Position numbers and translations under genes: made by a program
Shown: piece after piece, positions 1 through 11,518 of the stretch
Layout of the letters: every line of letters begins with the position of its first letter
Position numbering within the stretch: the stretch's first letter is position 1
The notes under the pieces: generated by a model
The model's input: the letters and a program-made list of their open reading frames with translations, nothing else
The model's database searches: none
What the model was told of the DNA's origin: nothing
Assembly (NCBI GenBank): GCA_033297205.1
Contig: MU859157.1
Location: forward strand, 1 to 64,000
Length of the DNA stretch: 64,000 nucleotides
Source: Pseudoneurospora amorphoporcata
Lineage: Eukaryota; Ascomycota; Sordariomycetes; Sordariales; Sordariaceae
Reading direction: 5' to 3'

Positions 1-52
1 TGGGTGTGGGGTGTGTTTTGTGGTTTGTTTTTTTTTTGGGGTGTGTTTTTTT

Positions 53-117
<65 letters not shown>
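1..117. repeat. Low-complexity GT-rich stretch and 62-nt poly-A
   Basis: The first ~50 bases consist almost only of G and T, followed by an uninterrupted A run from 56 to 117. No TTAGGG repeats are present, so it is not telomeric. It may be an assembly-difficult edge or a retroelement-like tail; nothing adjoining it supports either reading. Confidence 0.85.
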
Positions 118-119
<2 letters not shown>

Positions 120-1183
120 CGCGACTCACTTTTCCGTAAACGCAGAATTCAGTCACGGGGACTTCGTAGGAGGATGGTAACTTGACTCCCTCTGTTGCCG
201 GCGGGAGCCTTGGTCATCGTTGTTGGAAAGGAAAGTGTCTTCGGGCATTGTCCTTGACTTTGTTGTTTATGGAGCAAGTTTGTAGACGCAATGGGGAGAG
301 TCGCAAAGTGCTGGAGGCTTGATATTTTTTGCGGAAGTGAGTTTCGGGCAGAGGATGACGAAACGTGAATGAATCAGAGTGACTGGTACGTAGGAGATAA
401 AAGGCGTTTTAGACTGGAGATTTGTACGAAAAGCAATTGCGAGAGGTTACATCGAAAGTCCGACAACGAACGCTTACCCTAGGCAGGCGGAGGCTACAAG
501 CGCATATGGCGAAAAGAACAGTCTTACATAGCCCCAAAAGTAGGCTACATAAGCTCGTCTTGTTCACTGAGTACCAACAAGCTATGGAAATGTCAGCAAA
601 ACTGTGGGTAGGTAAGAAGTTTGAACGGTTGCATCATCACTCACGTAGCATGCCGGCTGTCTTGCCTCGCAAGTTGTGTTTCCGCAGTTAGCCAAACCCA
701 CAATATGGAATTCAGTTTATGTTGCTGAGTCCTTGGCGATGGAAAAGAAAAAGAAGAAAGCTCACCCGTAGCAAAGACACATTAAACACTACATGTATTG
801 ATAACTCACACCGAGGCATAAGGAAACTAAAGAAAAGAAAACGAATAAAAACCCTTATATAGGCTTCTTCGAACCATTTCTTCCGCGGATGAGCCGTCCA
901 AACCGTAACTGTTTGGGTCCCATCGCACAATGTCTAAGTCAGGTCCACCGAAGAAGGGAAAACAAAAGAAAAGAAAAACGACGCTGGTCAATGTACTGTA
1001 GCCACATTCGTTGCAGTCTATTCCATCCTCTCACGTTCTCGTCCTTCACAACCCTTTTCCTCCCATCTTTAATAGTCCCCCCTTTCTCGTCTTGCCCTTC
1101 TCTCCTTCGTCTGTGATCTCTCCCTCGTCGAAGCCCGTTTCGAACGTTCCACTCCACGAGCTCTAACTGTCGCGAGTACTCGA
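118..1183. other. Intergenic, no gene recognised
   Basis: This lies downstream of the minus-strand polyQ gene. The short open frames here (for example 422-691) have no recognisable domain, compositional bias or splice context. The part near 1183 probably carries the 3' UTR of the polyQ gene. Confidence 0.6.
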
Positions 1184-2314
1184 CTACTCATCCCCCACCA
1201 ACGCCTTCGGATCCGGTCCATGATTATGCATAGCCGGCTGCTGATCCGGGCCGACCATAGTCCAACGGACCTCAAACGTCGAGCTATGCTTCGCCGTCTC
1301 CCTCAACACGAATCTAAACGGGCAATTACACTTATCCGTTCCGATCCTTCTCTGGTAAGGCTTCCGCTGACCGTTCCTTCTCGCCTCCTCAATCTGCTCC
1401 TGCGTCGGCCCGGGCACCGGTCGGTACTTATTGCCGCTGAGCGCGCACGACATGGTCAGGTGGTACCGGTCGTTCTTGATCTTGGACCGGCGCGTGATGA
1501 CGCGGTAGCCGTGCTGGCGCGTCCAGTTGTTAACTATCACCGAGGCCCCATTAGGGCCGCCGCCGACGTAGTTTTTGCCGCCTGCGGAGGTGGAGAGTTG
1601 AATGTGGAAGATGTGCCCTTGGGGCGGGTAGGCCATGTCGAAACCTGCTGCTCCTGCTCCTGATCCGGAAGAGGCACCAGCGTCCCAGGAGACGGAGGGC
1701 CCAAGGGATTGGTCGCCTGCTAGGTTTGCTGAGAGGAGCTGGAGCTGGCGGGATTCTTCATCGTCGTCGTCGTCCACGTCATTGTCACCCATGCCGTCGT
1801 CTTGGTGGTGGGTGGCCATGTTGCCGCCGGAGCCGTCATCATGATGATGATGGCCATGGTCGCCGTTGACGAGACCGCTTACGCCGCCAACGCCGGTGCC
1901 GCTACTTTCACCACCGCCACTACCGCCAACATCGTGGGATGTGCCAGCTTGTAGAAGAGCGTTAAAGTTGATTGTGTTGTTGGTTGCAGAGTTTGCAGTG
2001 GCGGCCCCTAGGGTGGAAGTCCCGGCAGCGGAGACTGGGACGGCATGCTGTTGCGGAAGAAGAAGGGGTGCATGGTGTCCGCCTGGCAGGGATGGGACGC
2101 CGTAGGCATCAAGACGGTGAATGATACCTTGAACGAGCTGGTGAAGTTGACCAACCTCGGCTTGGAGTTGAGCAAAACGTTGAGCGTCAACTCCTACCAA
2201 TTGCTGCTGGGGGGGGGCCACCTGTTGCTGTTGTTGCTGTTGAGCTTGTTTCCTTGGCTGGCGAGGCTTGCGTGGTTGCTTCTGCTTGGGTTGGTTTTGC
2301 TGAGGCGGAGCAAC

Positions 2315-2352
<38 letters not shown>

Positions 2353-2488
2353 GCTGCTGTTGCTGGAGCTGTTGCTGTTGTGAAATGATGGGGTGTTGAG
2401 GATGTTGTGATTGCTGGAATGATTGCGGATGCTCGGGGGGTGCGGAACTGGAAAAGATCGAGTTGATGTAGGGGGGGTTAGAAGCCAT
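1184..2488 (-). CDS. PolyQ protein with C-terminal FAR1/WRKY-GCM1-like zinc domain
   Basis: Single exon of 434 aa, starting at the ATG at 2488 (MASNPPYINS). The frame stays open to 2644, but those upstream residues look like 5' UTR. The N-terminal third is proline- and glutamine-rich with a long Q tract, followed by a PRKPRQPRK basic patch. The centre is Gly/Asp/His-rich, with a HHHH stretch and an acidic DDDDDEE run. The last ~114 residues hold a domain with C348, the C387-x-C389 pair and H421-x-H423, the spacing expected of the FAR1 / WRKY-GCM1 zinc fold found at the N-terminus of MULE-type transposases and in domesticated transcription factors. No transposase core follows. Likely a nuclear DNA-binding protein; the target is unknown. 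Confidence 0.75.
2316..2382. repeat. Trinucleotide (TTG/CTG) tract encoding polyQ
   Basis: A run of TTG with interspersed CTG/TGC units on the plus strand reads as CAA/CAG on the coding strand. It encodes the main glutamine tract of the FAR1-like protein. Mixed codons suggest selection for glutamine as well as slippage. Confidence 0.85.
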
Positions 2489-3678
2489 CTTGGTGGACTG
2501 GGGTCGAGGTATTTCCACCAGCTGCGCTCCTAACTGGATTGCTGTCGCACTCGACAGTGAATCCCTCAATAATCCCAAGGGGTCTGAAGAAATGCCAGCC
2601 AATGTAACTAGACGTAATCGGACCCTGAAAGCGAAGTTTGTCAACTTCTACTTGTTCAATTGTCCGATGACGCCGTGTCCGAATTCCGGGGCTTGGGGGG
2701 TTGGGGAATTTGCATTGTAGCTCTCGCACGTGATCACCAAAGTGTAGGCTTCGCAGGGTTAGGGCTGTAAGTGACGACTTCTCAACGACGGGGAGACTTA
2801 CACCAGGAAATCGTTTGTTGTTCTAGACTACCTCTAGACAGGGACGTTCATCCATTAGACCAAGAAAAATCATAATAAAGGTGTCTTGAGTCGGCTAACA
2901 CCAACTACAGCTACGAACATAAACGCATTGCCTCAGTTTTAATGTTCTTTCATTCATCGAACACGTGGTCACTCGAGGCACGACGACTTCAACTTGCTCG
3001 AAAAAAGAGATCTTGAGAATTATGGGAACATTGCGACCTGGCGGTCCAATTTTGGCTGATGTTAACTGTATCCTCTTTGTATTAGTATCCCAACTAATCG
3101 AATATCTGAAAAGAAGAAGGAAAACTCCTATCCAAAAAAAAAAAAAAAAAAAAAAAAAAACGTACACTATACCACCACTCCCCCTCGACTTCTCGAGTAC
3201 AATGACGCCTGCCTCCACAGATACCTCTAGCCACATCCTCAGGCTAGCAACTTCACCCTCTTGGCCCTCTCTTAAGTATCATATTCAATTCGAGTACCAA
3301 TTTCTCACCCGCGCCCTCTCCCGATCTGCCGGGTGATCGGTACGAGACATCATTGGTCTTTCCCGAGGAGCCAAAGCATTTGAAGGTGTCGCTTTCGTAC
3401 GTCATTTGCTCGTCTAGTCCACGAGCGGTCCTTGCATTAGCTTCTGTTTGACTTACAAGAAACTAGGAACACGCAATGTTTGAGGCAGGTGATGCTTGAA
3501 AGTCGAGAGCACATGAGAAAACACTGAAGGAAAAAAGAAGTTTACTGAGATTGATGCTGGATATCCTCTTGTTTCCCCGATCATCTGGGCATTGACACTC
3601 AATTACAAGAGGAGTTTTCCATTTGCTTCTGCAATCACAGTTGCCGATTCCGTTTCCACTGTTGCGTCCGAAAAAATG
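2489..3678. other. Intergenic with 27-nt poly-A (3134-3160)
   Basis: This is the upstream region of the polyQ gene and the downstream region of the CVNH-like gene. Apart from a pure A run at 3134-3160, no domain-bearing frame or RNA gene was recognised. The frames at 2490-2720 and 2965-3336 look fortuitous. Confidence 0.6.
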
Positions 3679-4068
3679 TTAGTGACTGGGCTCTCTTGTG
3701 GGTACCTCTGTGTTTCTTTGTTCTTGAGACAAATGTTGAAGTGCTTTAAGGTAGGATGCGCTGTGAAGGATCTTGAAAATTAGCGAAAGGTAAAACAAAG
3801 AAACTCACTTCTCCTTCCAATGCACCTGCCCATTCACGTTATCCAAACATTGGTTGAGCTCAATGTCGGTAGACACTTCGTACCCTTTCAATCCACAGAA
3901 CCCGTGAAAGACGTTCTTCAGGACGATGTTATTCGGCCTGTCTTGGCGTGGGTAAAGAAAAGCTGCCGAACACCAGATGGAAGGAGGCAAGTCATTATTT
4001 GAAGGCGCTTCATCGGCTACTACTCGTGTGCTCAGAGCTGCAATCAGGTAGAAGATATTGGGCCTCAT
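3679..4068 (-). CDS. Small secreted protein, CVNH-like (tentative two-exon model)
   Basis: Exon 1 runs 4068-3809 from MRPNIFYLIAAL, whose hydrophobic N-terminus resembles a signal peptide. It ends at a GTGAGT donor. The best acceptor is CACAG before 3760, giving a 48-bp intron and an exon ending with TAA at 3679-3681 (113 aa in all). A nearer AG would give a 37-bp intron, which is too short. Residues near the end of exon 1 (STDIELNQCLDNVNGQVHW) match the pattern of the cyanovirin-N homology family, which has S-x-I-x-L-N-x-C-I-x-N-x-N-G-x-L-x-W. CVNH proteins are small glycan-binding lectins. The second half of a CVNH domain is not obvious in exon 2, so the protein is either divergent or truncated, or the 3' model is wrong. 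Confidence 0.4.
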
Positions 4069-4114
4069 GATGGGAATTTGGGTGTGTGAACACACGTTCC
4101 AGAAACGACTAGAA

Positions 4115-4165
4115 CTACCGTATGGACTCGGGGCATCCGGTTTTAGGTTCCAAGGAAATCAGGCA
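4115..4165 (+). repeat. Left arm of perfect 51-bp inverted repeat
   Basis: The 51 bases match the reverse complement of 4384-4434 without mismatch, and identity stops abruptly at both ends. The 218-bp spacer carries no recognised gene. The arm ends about 47 bp upstream of the ATG of the CVNH-like gene. Confidence 0.9.
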
Positions 4166-4383
4166 TAGTCTGCAAGCATACTGCAACATTCATGCCCACC
4201 AGAAATTGTATGCAAGACGGTGATTTTGAATGTCCCCACCCTCCAGCTCGCTGTCTTTATTAAGGGGAAAAGACATGGTATTAGAAGGATCGGATTTACA
4301 GTGCCCCGCGCTCTTTGGCTGTCTCCCCCACTATCTTTTGCGGGCATAAAAAGCACATATTCGTGCAGTGTGCTTACAGATTC

Positions 4384-4434
4384 TGCCTGATTTCCTTGGA
4401 ACCTAAAACCGGATGCCCCGAGTCCATACGGTAG
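4384..4434 (-). repeat. Right arm of perfect 51-bp inverted repeat
   Basis: Exact reverse complement of 4115-4165. The complete unit spans 320 bp and has the architecture of a fold-back or MITE-like element. No clear target-site duplication was seen at its edges. Confidence 0.9.
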
Positions 4435-5733
4435 ACGTAGGGAGGAGTTGGTGGGACAGGTCTGCATGGGCCTATTTGAGCTCTGAGTACCAAGCAGTGT
4501 TGCGTTGGAGCTAGGTAACAAAAATTTGCTTCCAGAATAGTTTGTACTGCTGTTTTAAGTACAGCTCAGACAGACAGTCCAAGTTTAACAAAGAAAGATC
4601 GAGAAGCAAGTGACAAGGAACAGCGAGGAGGGCTGACAGCCGCACGCACACTGGTATTTATTGCTTTGTACAAGAACTCGCACTTTGTACGGGAGTGCAA
4701 TGACGGGAAGAAGCCACGCGCTTGAAACATCGGCCAAGCATTTCAGCTTTTGCTGTCTCTATCCGAGCTTGTATCTCCCGTCGAGTGGAAGGAATATCAG
4801 CCGAGAAGGCCCATGTAAGTCTGATGAAACATTGTATTTCCTGGATTGTGCAAAAAATTCCGCGTTGGACAGCGTTTAGGGGTTCCGTATATTGCTTTTG
4901 AGTCGGGGGCAAGGGGGAACCGCAGGGCCGAGTAAACAGGAAAAGCGATCAATGAAGGAAACACTGGGGATATGAATTGACAAACATGCTCTTTTTGCAC
5001 ATTGTGGTCGGTTCGAAAATAGGTCATTGCAGAGACCTCCCAAACAAATCACCACTAAAACACTTCATTTCCGTTGGCGGACTCCAGGCACTCGCAACAA
5101 AAGACATAATATCCTCATCCCGGAAGTACCGAGTACGATTGTATCTTTTGCTCCTGGCCGTGTGTATTTTCCATACTGTTAGCGGGAAACGGGAGTCAGG
5201 TGTTTGTAAGTGGTGCTGTAACGGGCCGTTCCCTATAACTGAACCCTCATCAGCAAACAGGACAGTCAAGCTAAACTGGAATGTGTTTGTACTTTGCTTG
5301 AAACTCAGCACTGGCCTCCAAGGTTTGACGGTATGAAGCAGTAATAAAGGAACTGCACTTGCGAATCTTTCCACCCACCCAGTTGTGCAAGACATCCTCT
5401 TCTCTCGGTATGCGTTAAGATAGGGAGACCTGCCAAATCTGGATAGGAGTTGAACGAGGTCCACGTCAAGGATTCCTGTCCCAGACAGACTTGGCAGGTC
5501 AGGATATAGAGACGAACGGGCTGTAACTAGCCGTATATTGGCCGTTGAAACCGATAGCGTGTTGGCGTGGCGTCAAGTAATGAACATGACGATGAAATGT
5601 TGGGTAAGGTAGGTGAAGCGTCTGTGGAGGATATTCCACAGGCCGGCAGCTCTCATTGTGTTCTAGGAGCGTGTTACGTATAAAAGGGACATGCCTTCCG
5701 CTGGATTTGTGGTATATTGCATGGGAACTGAAC
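4435..5733. other. Intergenic, no gene recognised
   Basis: Lies between the inverted-repeat element and the 3' end of the siderophore acetyltransferase. The 146-aa frame at 5024-5464 (minus) and overlapping plus-strand frames lack recognisable features. A TATAAAA at about 5680 has no convincing gene after it. Confidence 0.55.
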
Positions 5734-7317
5734 TCAAAATGCAGGTCCTTCCCAAGATTCTCTCCTCAACCGACCAAACCATGCCTGTTTGTGCGGGAAC
5801 GTCACCTCCTTTTCTTTGGTGAACCCCGCATCCTCGAGGTGTTGAATGAATCTGGCATTGACTTTAGCTTCCATGATCCTTCGAGAGCTCCTTAACCAGA
5901 TATCGACTTACCTCGTGTTGTCAACCCTGGGTTCGACACACATGCTCATGGTCCTGTAATCTGCCATGAACCCATAATGAACTAAACTGCTAAGCCAAGC
6001 TTGTACTCTCCCACGCGCCCACTCCTCTCCTATTAGCACATGGACGCCACGGTCCCAGTCATTTGCTGACTCTGCTCCAATGTAGCGACCCAACAAATCC
6101 TCCTTGACCCAATAAAGCTCGAAATAACCAAAGGGCACACCATCCCACATGCCGATGACGGGGAAGCCGTGTCGACTCTTGAGGGCATTGGTCAGAAAGT
6201 TGACCGAATACTCACCCCAAAATGCAGAGACGCGTGGAATTTGGTGCCAGGCTTGTATCAGACCCATATCTGTCATCTGGGTAAGATGGTTCTGTCCCTG
6301 AGGTGGGTGCGGACCAACCGGACCGAGATAGGGCACTGGCTTCGGAGAAAGAGAAGCTACACGAAAGGCGAGATACTGGCCAACGGAAGGCACGAAGCGC
6401 GTGTAGAAGACCTCGCCCATGCGAGGAGGTTTTGGTCGTATGGGGTGACGGACATGGTTCGTAATTGTGTACTGCAGGGGCGCAGGAGGATAGTAGGTTG
6501 GAAGATAGGAGGCGCTGGAGAAGGGGCCGATGGGGTAGGACGGCAGGGAACAAGGAGGCAGAGGAGTGTGGGATTCGGATACATCCGTCATGTGGAATTG
6601 CTGGGCTGGGGACCCAGGCCGACTGACGGCCGGAGAGCCGGGGTAAGACGGGAGGTTCTTCAAGTTTGGCTGGAGGGCGAAGAGGAAGAGGCGACCGGGG
6701 ATCTGCCAGAACATTTTGCGCGAGACAAACATGTTGGCCCACGGATCGTCCGAGTGATCAAGGTTAGTGCCGACAGAAGAGTCGGCGCTGGCTATGAGAC
6801 CCATGCGTTCGAGCTTTGGTACGAGATTCCTCCCGCTCAGGACGCCGTCCCTCTTGATGCGAATCTTCCATTCACCACGCGGGCGGCCGGCGGTGGGCGT
6901 GGACTTGGAAGCCTCGGTTTGTAGGATGGGCGACGGAGCGGGCTGGTGAAAGTACCAGTATAGGGTAACCCACAACATCATGGCAATCTGTCGCGTCGGG
7001 CTGGCGGCCGGCTTAAAGTCGCTGCTAGCAGGCGCCGAAACCGACGAAATGAACAGGCTGTCATTCTGGAGTGTGGGCTTGGTATACGAGTGTGTGGCTG
7101 GTTTCGAGTCGGCGCCGTGTTCATCGCGCTCCTTGGGGTCGTGGCTGGAAGAATCGCCGGGTTTGCGATCATCTTCGGTGTATATGACGATGCTCCAACC
7201 AGCGGGAATAGCGTGTTGAGGAGTGCTGAGTTCGTGGGACTTGAAGAAGAGGCCGGCGAATACGGGAGTTACGCTGATGAGCTGCCCGTCGGGCAATCGG
7301 ATGACTTGGGGTCCCAT
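5734..7317 (-). CDS. Siderophore hydroxyornithine N-acyltransferase (SidL/SidF-like)
   Basis: Two exons, 7317-5912 and 5851-5734, with a 60-bp intron (GTAAGT donor, CCAG acceptor); 507 aa. The start MGPQVIRLPDGQ is the usual beginning of this family. The C-terminal ~180 residues (from about H344) form the GNAT-type AlcB/IucB acyltransferase domain, ending in EPRVDNTRF...LEDAGF...VTFPHKQ...WEGP, and the splice restores this motif exactly. Enzymes of the family acylate N5-hydroxyornithine: SidL makes acetyl-hydroxyornithine for ferricrocin, and SidF transfers anhydromevalonyl for fusarinines. Length and lack of an obvious peroxisomal signal slightly favour SidL, but this cannot be settled here. 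It lies head-to-tail with MCU, upstream on the same strand. A Pro/Ser-rich insert separates the N-terminal part from the acyltransferase domain. Confidence 0.85.
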
Positions 7318-8416
7318 CGGACCGAAGATGTCTAACTCTCTGGATGGAAGAGGTAGGGATGTCAGTACTTTTGCAAAAGAGGATGGAAGGCTGCTGTGAG
7401 GATTGAAGAGTCAATCGAAGCCGGCGAGGTGTTTGAAAGGCCGCCCGATCGCGGGGTGGGAGAGAGCAAAGGATCAAGAGGGAAGACAAACGTTGGATGC
7501 TCTCAAATGTGTTTTGAGGTAATCGGCGGGATCAGCGCAATCAGCGCATCAAGCGGGCAGGGCAGCAGTTGAAATAGTGTGGGGTAAAGATGGGATAGGT
7601 ATGGGGGGGGGGGGGGGAATGGAGCCCCAGACCATGGCACAGATCGTGACGCGGAGCAGGCGAATCCGGCGATGGGAGTTTGGATATGATCACGCACCTT
7701 GTATGACCACCTAGAATGATAATAACGGTTAAGCGAGTGTAGGAAGAAGAAGTGTTTAGAAGGAGAATCGGTATCGCTCCATGCCGTCGTCTTGGATGAG
7801 GGCATGGCGAGATGGCACGAGACATGTGGGATCATGGCCTGGCCATCTGAAGCTTCGACTTTGTGACCAACGGAGCTCGGCGAATGCCCGTCAAGCTGGG
7901 GAAATTGTCCCAGTTCGATCATATCGGGTATTCCGCAAAATTCAAGACATCCAACTACTTGAAAGGCAAGAGCAGCATCGACAGAGCAATCATACGTTGA
8001 GGATTGGAAGGCCGGAGCGACATCTGATGGTCATGGTTTCCTCATTTATTTTACATTGTCGTTCGTTTCACTGGATTTTGAATGGCGATCGGAGGGGCAA
8101 GAGGGGCACCGTTGTAAAGCTCCATCCTGGTCATGACATCCAAGCTTACCTGAGCCCCACTGTTAAGGAAATACTTTTGATAAGAGAATAAGACAGGGGA
8201 CAGCCCTCATCAAACGAGTAGCAGTTTAACCGAGTGACAGGGAAGGCTGGGTCAGACCACATCGCACACGTCATGGTGTGGTTGATGAACTGCAGCACGG
8301 GCTGCTCTGGAACTCCATCGCCAAATCAAAGTTGGTGGATCGAGTGACTTTCAATTCAATGTCCGCGTGCTTCCAAGGTATAGACGGGTACTAACCAAGC
8401 GAAATGTAGTCCTGAT
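7318..8416. other. Intergenic between MCU and siderophore acyltransferase; 15-G run
   Basis: Probably holds the acyltransferase promoter and the MCU 3' UTR. It contains a G homopolymer at 7603-7617. I did not find a convincing SreA-type ATCWGATAA site by eye. Frames such as 7503-7922 (minus) look non-coding. Confidence 0.55.
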
Positions 8417-9989
8417 TCATGAATCTCCCGATTCCTTCTTTGACTCCTTCTCCTTCTTGCGTTTTCTCTTTTCATCCTCGGTAAACTTCTCGTCCTTCTC
8501 CTTCTCCTTCGACCGGTTTTCGTCGTCTTTCCTTGTCGTTTCTTCGTCAAGGACTTCCTTTACGTCTTCGCCAACGTCGCGGGTCTCATCCCAGTCAACG
8601 TCATATTCGACCGAAATCACTCTGATCTCCCTCCTCAGCGCGTTTGCGTCCTGCACCAGCTGCTCCCACCGTTCGATGTCCAAGCCCTTCATCTCGTACA
8701 AGGCGTGCTGCCTTCTCGAAACCGTCACGTTCATGGCGGCCTTGTAGCTAAGGTCCTTGTTGATGTAGAGGAACCACAGGTAACCGCCCATGATGGTGGT
8801 CAGTCCCGCCAAATACGTCACCGGCTCGACCAGGTCCCAGCCAAACTCGGTATGGAACGTCACATAGTACACCACTCCCCACCACCCAGCGAGCAGGCCA
8901 AAGCCGCCCTTGGCTAGGCGATAAGCACTCCGGTGTGCCAAAAGATCGCACTCGTGCTTAATTTTGGAAAGCCCATCGATCTCGCGGCTCATCTTGCGCA
9001 AGCGCTGGCGCATGTAGTATGTCCGGTCCCCAAACGAGGGCACACTCACGCGCATCTCGATGTGATATCCTTCGATTTCGATCGCAAACTCTCGGCCGCG
9101 CGCCGCGTCCCGAATAAAGTCGCCCATCTCGGTACTACTGCTCCACCGCACCCATTTCTTGTCTTCGGAACTCCGCTTGGGGCCTCGATGGCCAAGTCCG
9201 GAATAGGAGGCCACATGTGACATGTTTGTGTTGTACTCGCTAGGCTTTCCGTCATCGTCCTTGGATCTCGCTTCGGAGCGACTCGTGGGCTTCTGGTCGC
9301 CTTGTTGCGTGTCTTCGGCTCTGAAGTAAACGTTGGGGATTTTCTCCTTGCCATTCTCGACCACAGGCGGAAGCTCGGCTTGAATCAGGCGTTCGACGTA
9401 TGAAAGCGGCTGTTGTGGGTGTATAAGGAGAGCGAGTGGCTGGATTTCGCTGTTGAGTGATATCGAACGGCCATACTCATTGCTACGGCTGTTGTTATCC
9501 TGGTCTTTCTCGACCCGAAGGGGGAGAGGGAGTATGAGTTTGAGGAGACGCGTCGGCGTTGTAAGGAGCTTGCCTAGCGGGACACATGGTCAGTAAGAAG
9601 CACTTGGGTTTCCGAGTAAGGCGTTTTCCTCGGTACCATGTCAAAAATTACTAACCTTTTGCTATGGGCTCGGCACTGTCTCCATTTCCCTCGACCGGAG
9701 GCTTATCGGCACCCTCGCGATGCCATGGGCGCCTTACTTGTTGCTCGAGCGCCCTAACCTCCTCCTCGTGTTCATCAAGTCGCTTCTGGTTCAACTTCTT
9801 GGCTTTTGCTTCGGCTTCTGTTTCCCTGGTCTCCGGAGACACCGAGGTAGAGGCTTGTCTCAGTGCGACAATGGGTATCCTAGGACGGTGGAAAGTGTGA
9901 TTTTTCTGTGGCGATTCGAGGCACCAGCGAGCCAGAGTGTTGGGAGATTGCATCAAGCGGCATTGCAGCCGCATGCGCACACAGTTCAT
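8417..9989 (-). CDS. mcu: Mitochondrial calcium uniporter pore subunit MCU
   Basis: Exons 9989-9656 and 9573-8417 are joined across an 82-bp intron (GTTAGT...GCTAG), giving 496 aa. The product forms the Ca2+ channel of the inner mitochondrial membrane. The N-terminus (MNCVRMRLQCRL) is Arg-rich and acid-free, like a mitochondrial presequence. A Glu/Lys/Arg coiled-coil segment near residues 75-100 comes next, then the matrix domain. Two membrane segments (about 333-351 and 363-381) flank the signature WDLVEPVTY (W357, D358, E361), the DIME-type selectivity filter that coordinates Ca2+. The tail is highly charged. Fungal MCUs commonly lack an EMRE requirement; no regulator gene is seen in this window. 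Confidence 0.93.
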
Positions 9990-11518
9990 AGTCGCAGTTG
10001 GTCGGTATGTGCAGATGAAGGTTGTTAATCGTCGGTTTGCATAGGGAGGTGCAAGGGCACTCTAGGATAGGTATCGGCAATGGGAATTGAGGTGTCGCAA
10101 AGCAAGCCGTGGAGATGCTGTTACTTGTTGAGGGCAAGGTGGGACACAAACTGCTGAGCAAAGTATAAAGAGAGAAGAACTACAGAAAGGTAAGTAGGTG
10201 GAAAATATGGTTGGGACAAACAATCCAAAAGTGTGGACTGACACCGCACGGGACCAATCTTGGAATGAGAAAACCGGGTAGAAAGACTCGTCCAAACCCG
10301 ACCTCACAGGGCAGCCCTGCCGTGTTCAATCAAGGACCTTGGATCCGGCAACCGACACGACGGCCCTCACTGTTTGGTGCCTGAAAAGCTGGCCAGACCC
10401 ATGAATGGATGCAGTGACGTCATTGCGTCTCTCACTCGCAGAAGCTTTAATCGTTGTACCCCTGCCGAGCCCACTGTAAGCAGCGTATCTTTAATCACGC
10501 TATAGGTACACGTCGAAGGTGCTGCTGCTTCATCTCACCACCTTCCCGCTTTCTCTTTGCACCTCACGATATTCTTCTCCACATTTGGCACCCCAAACTC
10601 CTTGGAGGACGCGTTTGCACCCCAGAAACCACTGTGTCGTACTTATATCAACTCGTTAGGGTCTACAAACTCATATATTACCACACAAACCAGGATGCCC
10701 GGTGTCCCCGAAGCCTGACTCCGGCGGCGAGTGAAGATGCCCGACGACATTCCCAAGTCAAGAAGGACGACATGAATTACCAAGCACCTGACGCTTCGGC
10801 GTACAAATTTCAGCCATACAGAAAACAAGTCTAATATGCTTCTTGACACGACCGACTCCCAAACCCGATGATAAGCCCGATCTATACACGCTGTTCTCAA
10901 GTGGGAGTGGGCGTTCGCGCGTCACAGGCCGTGGACCGTGGTCGCTGAGAACAGGCAGATCACCTCCGAACCCATGGCTTCACGTGGTGGCTATGCTCAT
11001 GGGTCCCAGGCATCTACCCGACGATATCAGACGGAAACGTTCGGCGGAAACAAGTCCGAGTAACGGGGAATGTCATGGCCGGGAACCCATCCTCGTGTTA
11101 TCATAGGCACACTCCCATGATAGTTGTCCATGCAAGCAAAGGCTGTAGGTGCCGGGAAACCACATACCTACATGCCTTCGACGGCTTTGACCCTGCCTAT
11201 GGCATCGTACCCGAATCCCAAGTTTCGGAGATAATATGGTAGTGTTTCAAACAAGAAGCAAGCAAACTTGACGATTCCAGACGAAGGCAAGTCCCTCGCA
11301 CACTCGTGGTACCATAACCAGCATCTTCCCTCCTGGCCATTGGCACTATGTGCAAGTTTTCTCGTGAGACATCGATTATCCTCAATAGGGCCGGCCCCGT
11401 TGTTTACCACTCAAGGTTCAACTCCTAGCCTGGTAAATGGACAAGGAACCAGTACTGACTCCCCCATCTAGCACATTTCCCAAGGTGCTGTCTGAGGACG
11501 TGATCAAAATATCCGATC
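9990..11518. other. Intergenic between MCU and rhodopsin-like gene
   Basis: A 1.5-kb divergent promoter region. The frame 10454-10834 (126 aa) and its antisense partner show no domain, signal peptide or convincing splice structure. A real small gene cannot be excluded. Confidence 0.5.

Noticed and set aside
3772..3808. 37-bp intron option for the CVNH-like gene
   Set aside because: Shorter than any plausible fungal spliceosomal intron in this window; the 48-bp alternative is preferred even though the 37-bp choice yields a longer downstream frame.
6169..6924. 251-aa plus-strand frame
   Set aside because: It is antisense to the siderophore acyltransferase exon, whose family motifs are on the minus strand; the frame is a by-product of codon bias.
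10454..10834. 126-aa frame between MCU and rhodopsin-like gene
   Set aside because: No recognisable motif and equally long antisense frames; not supported.
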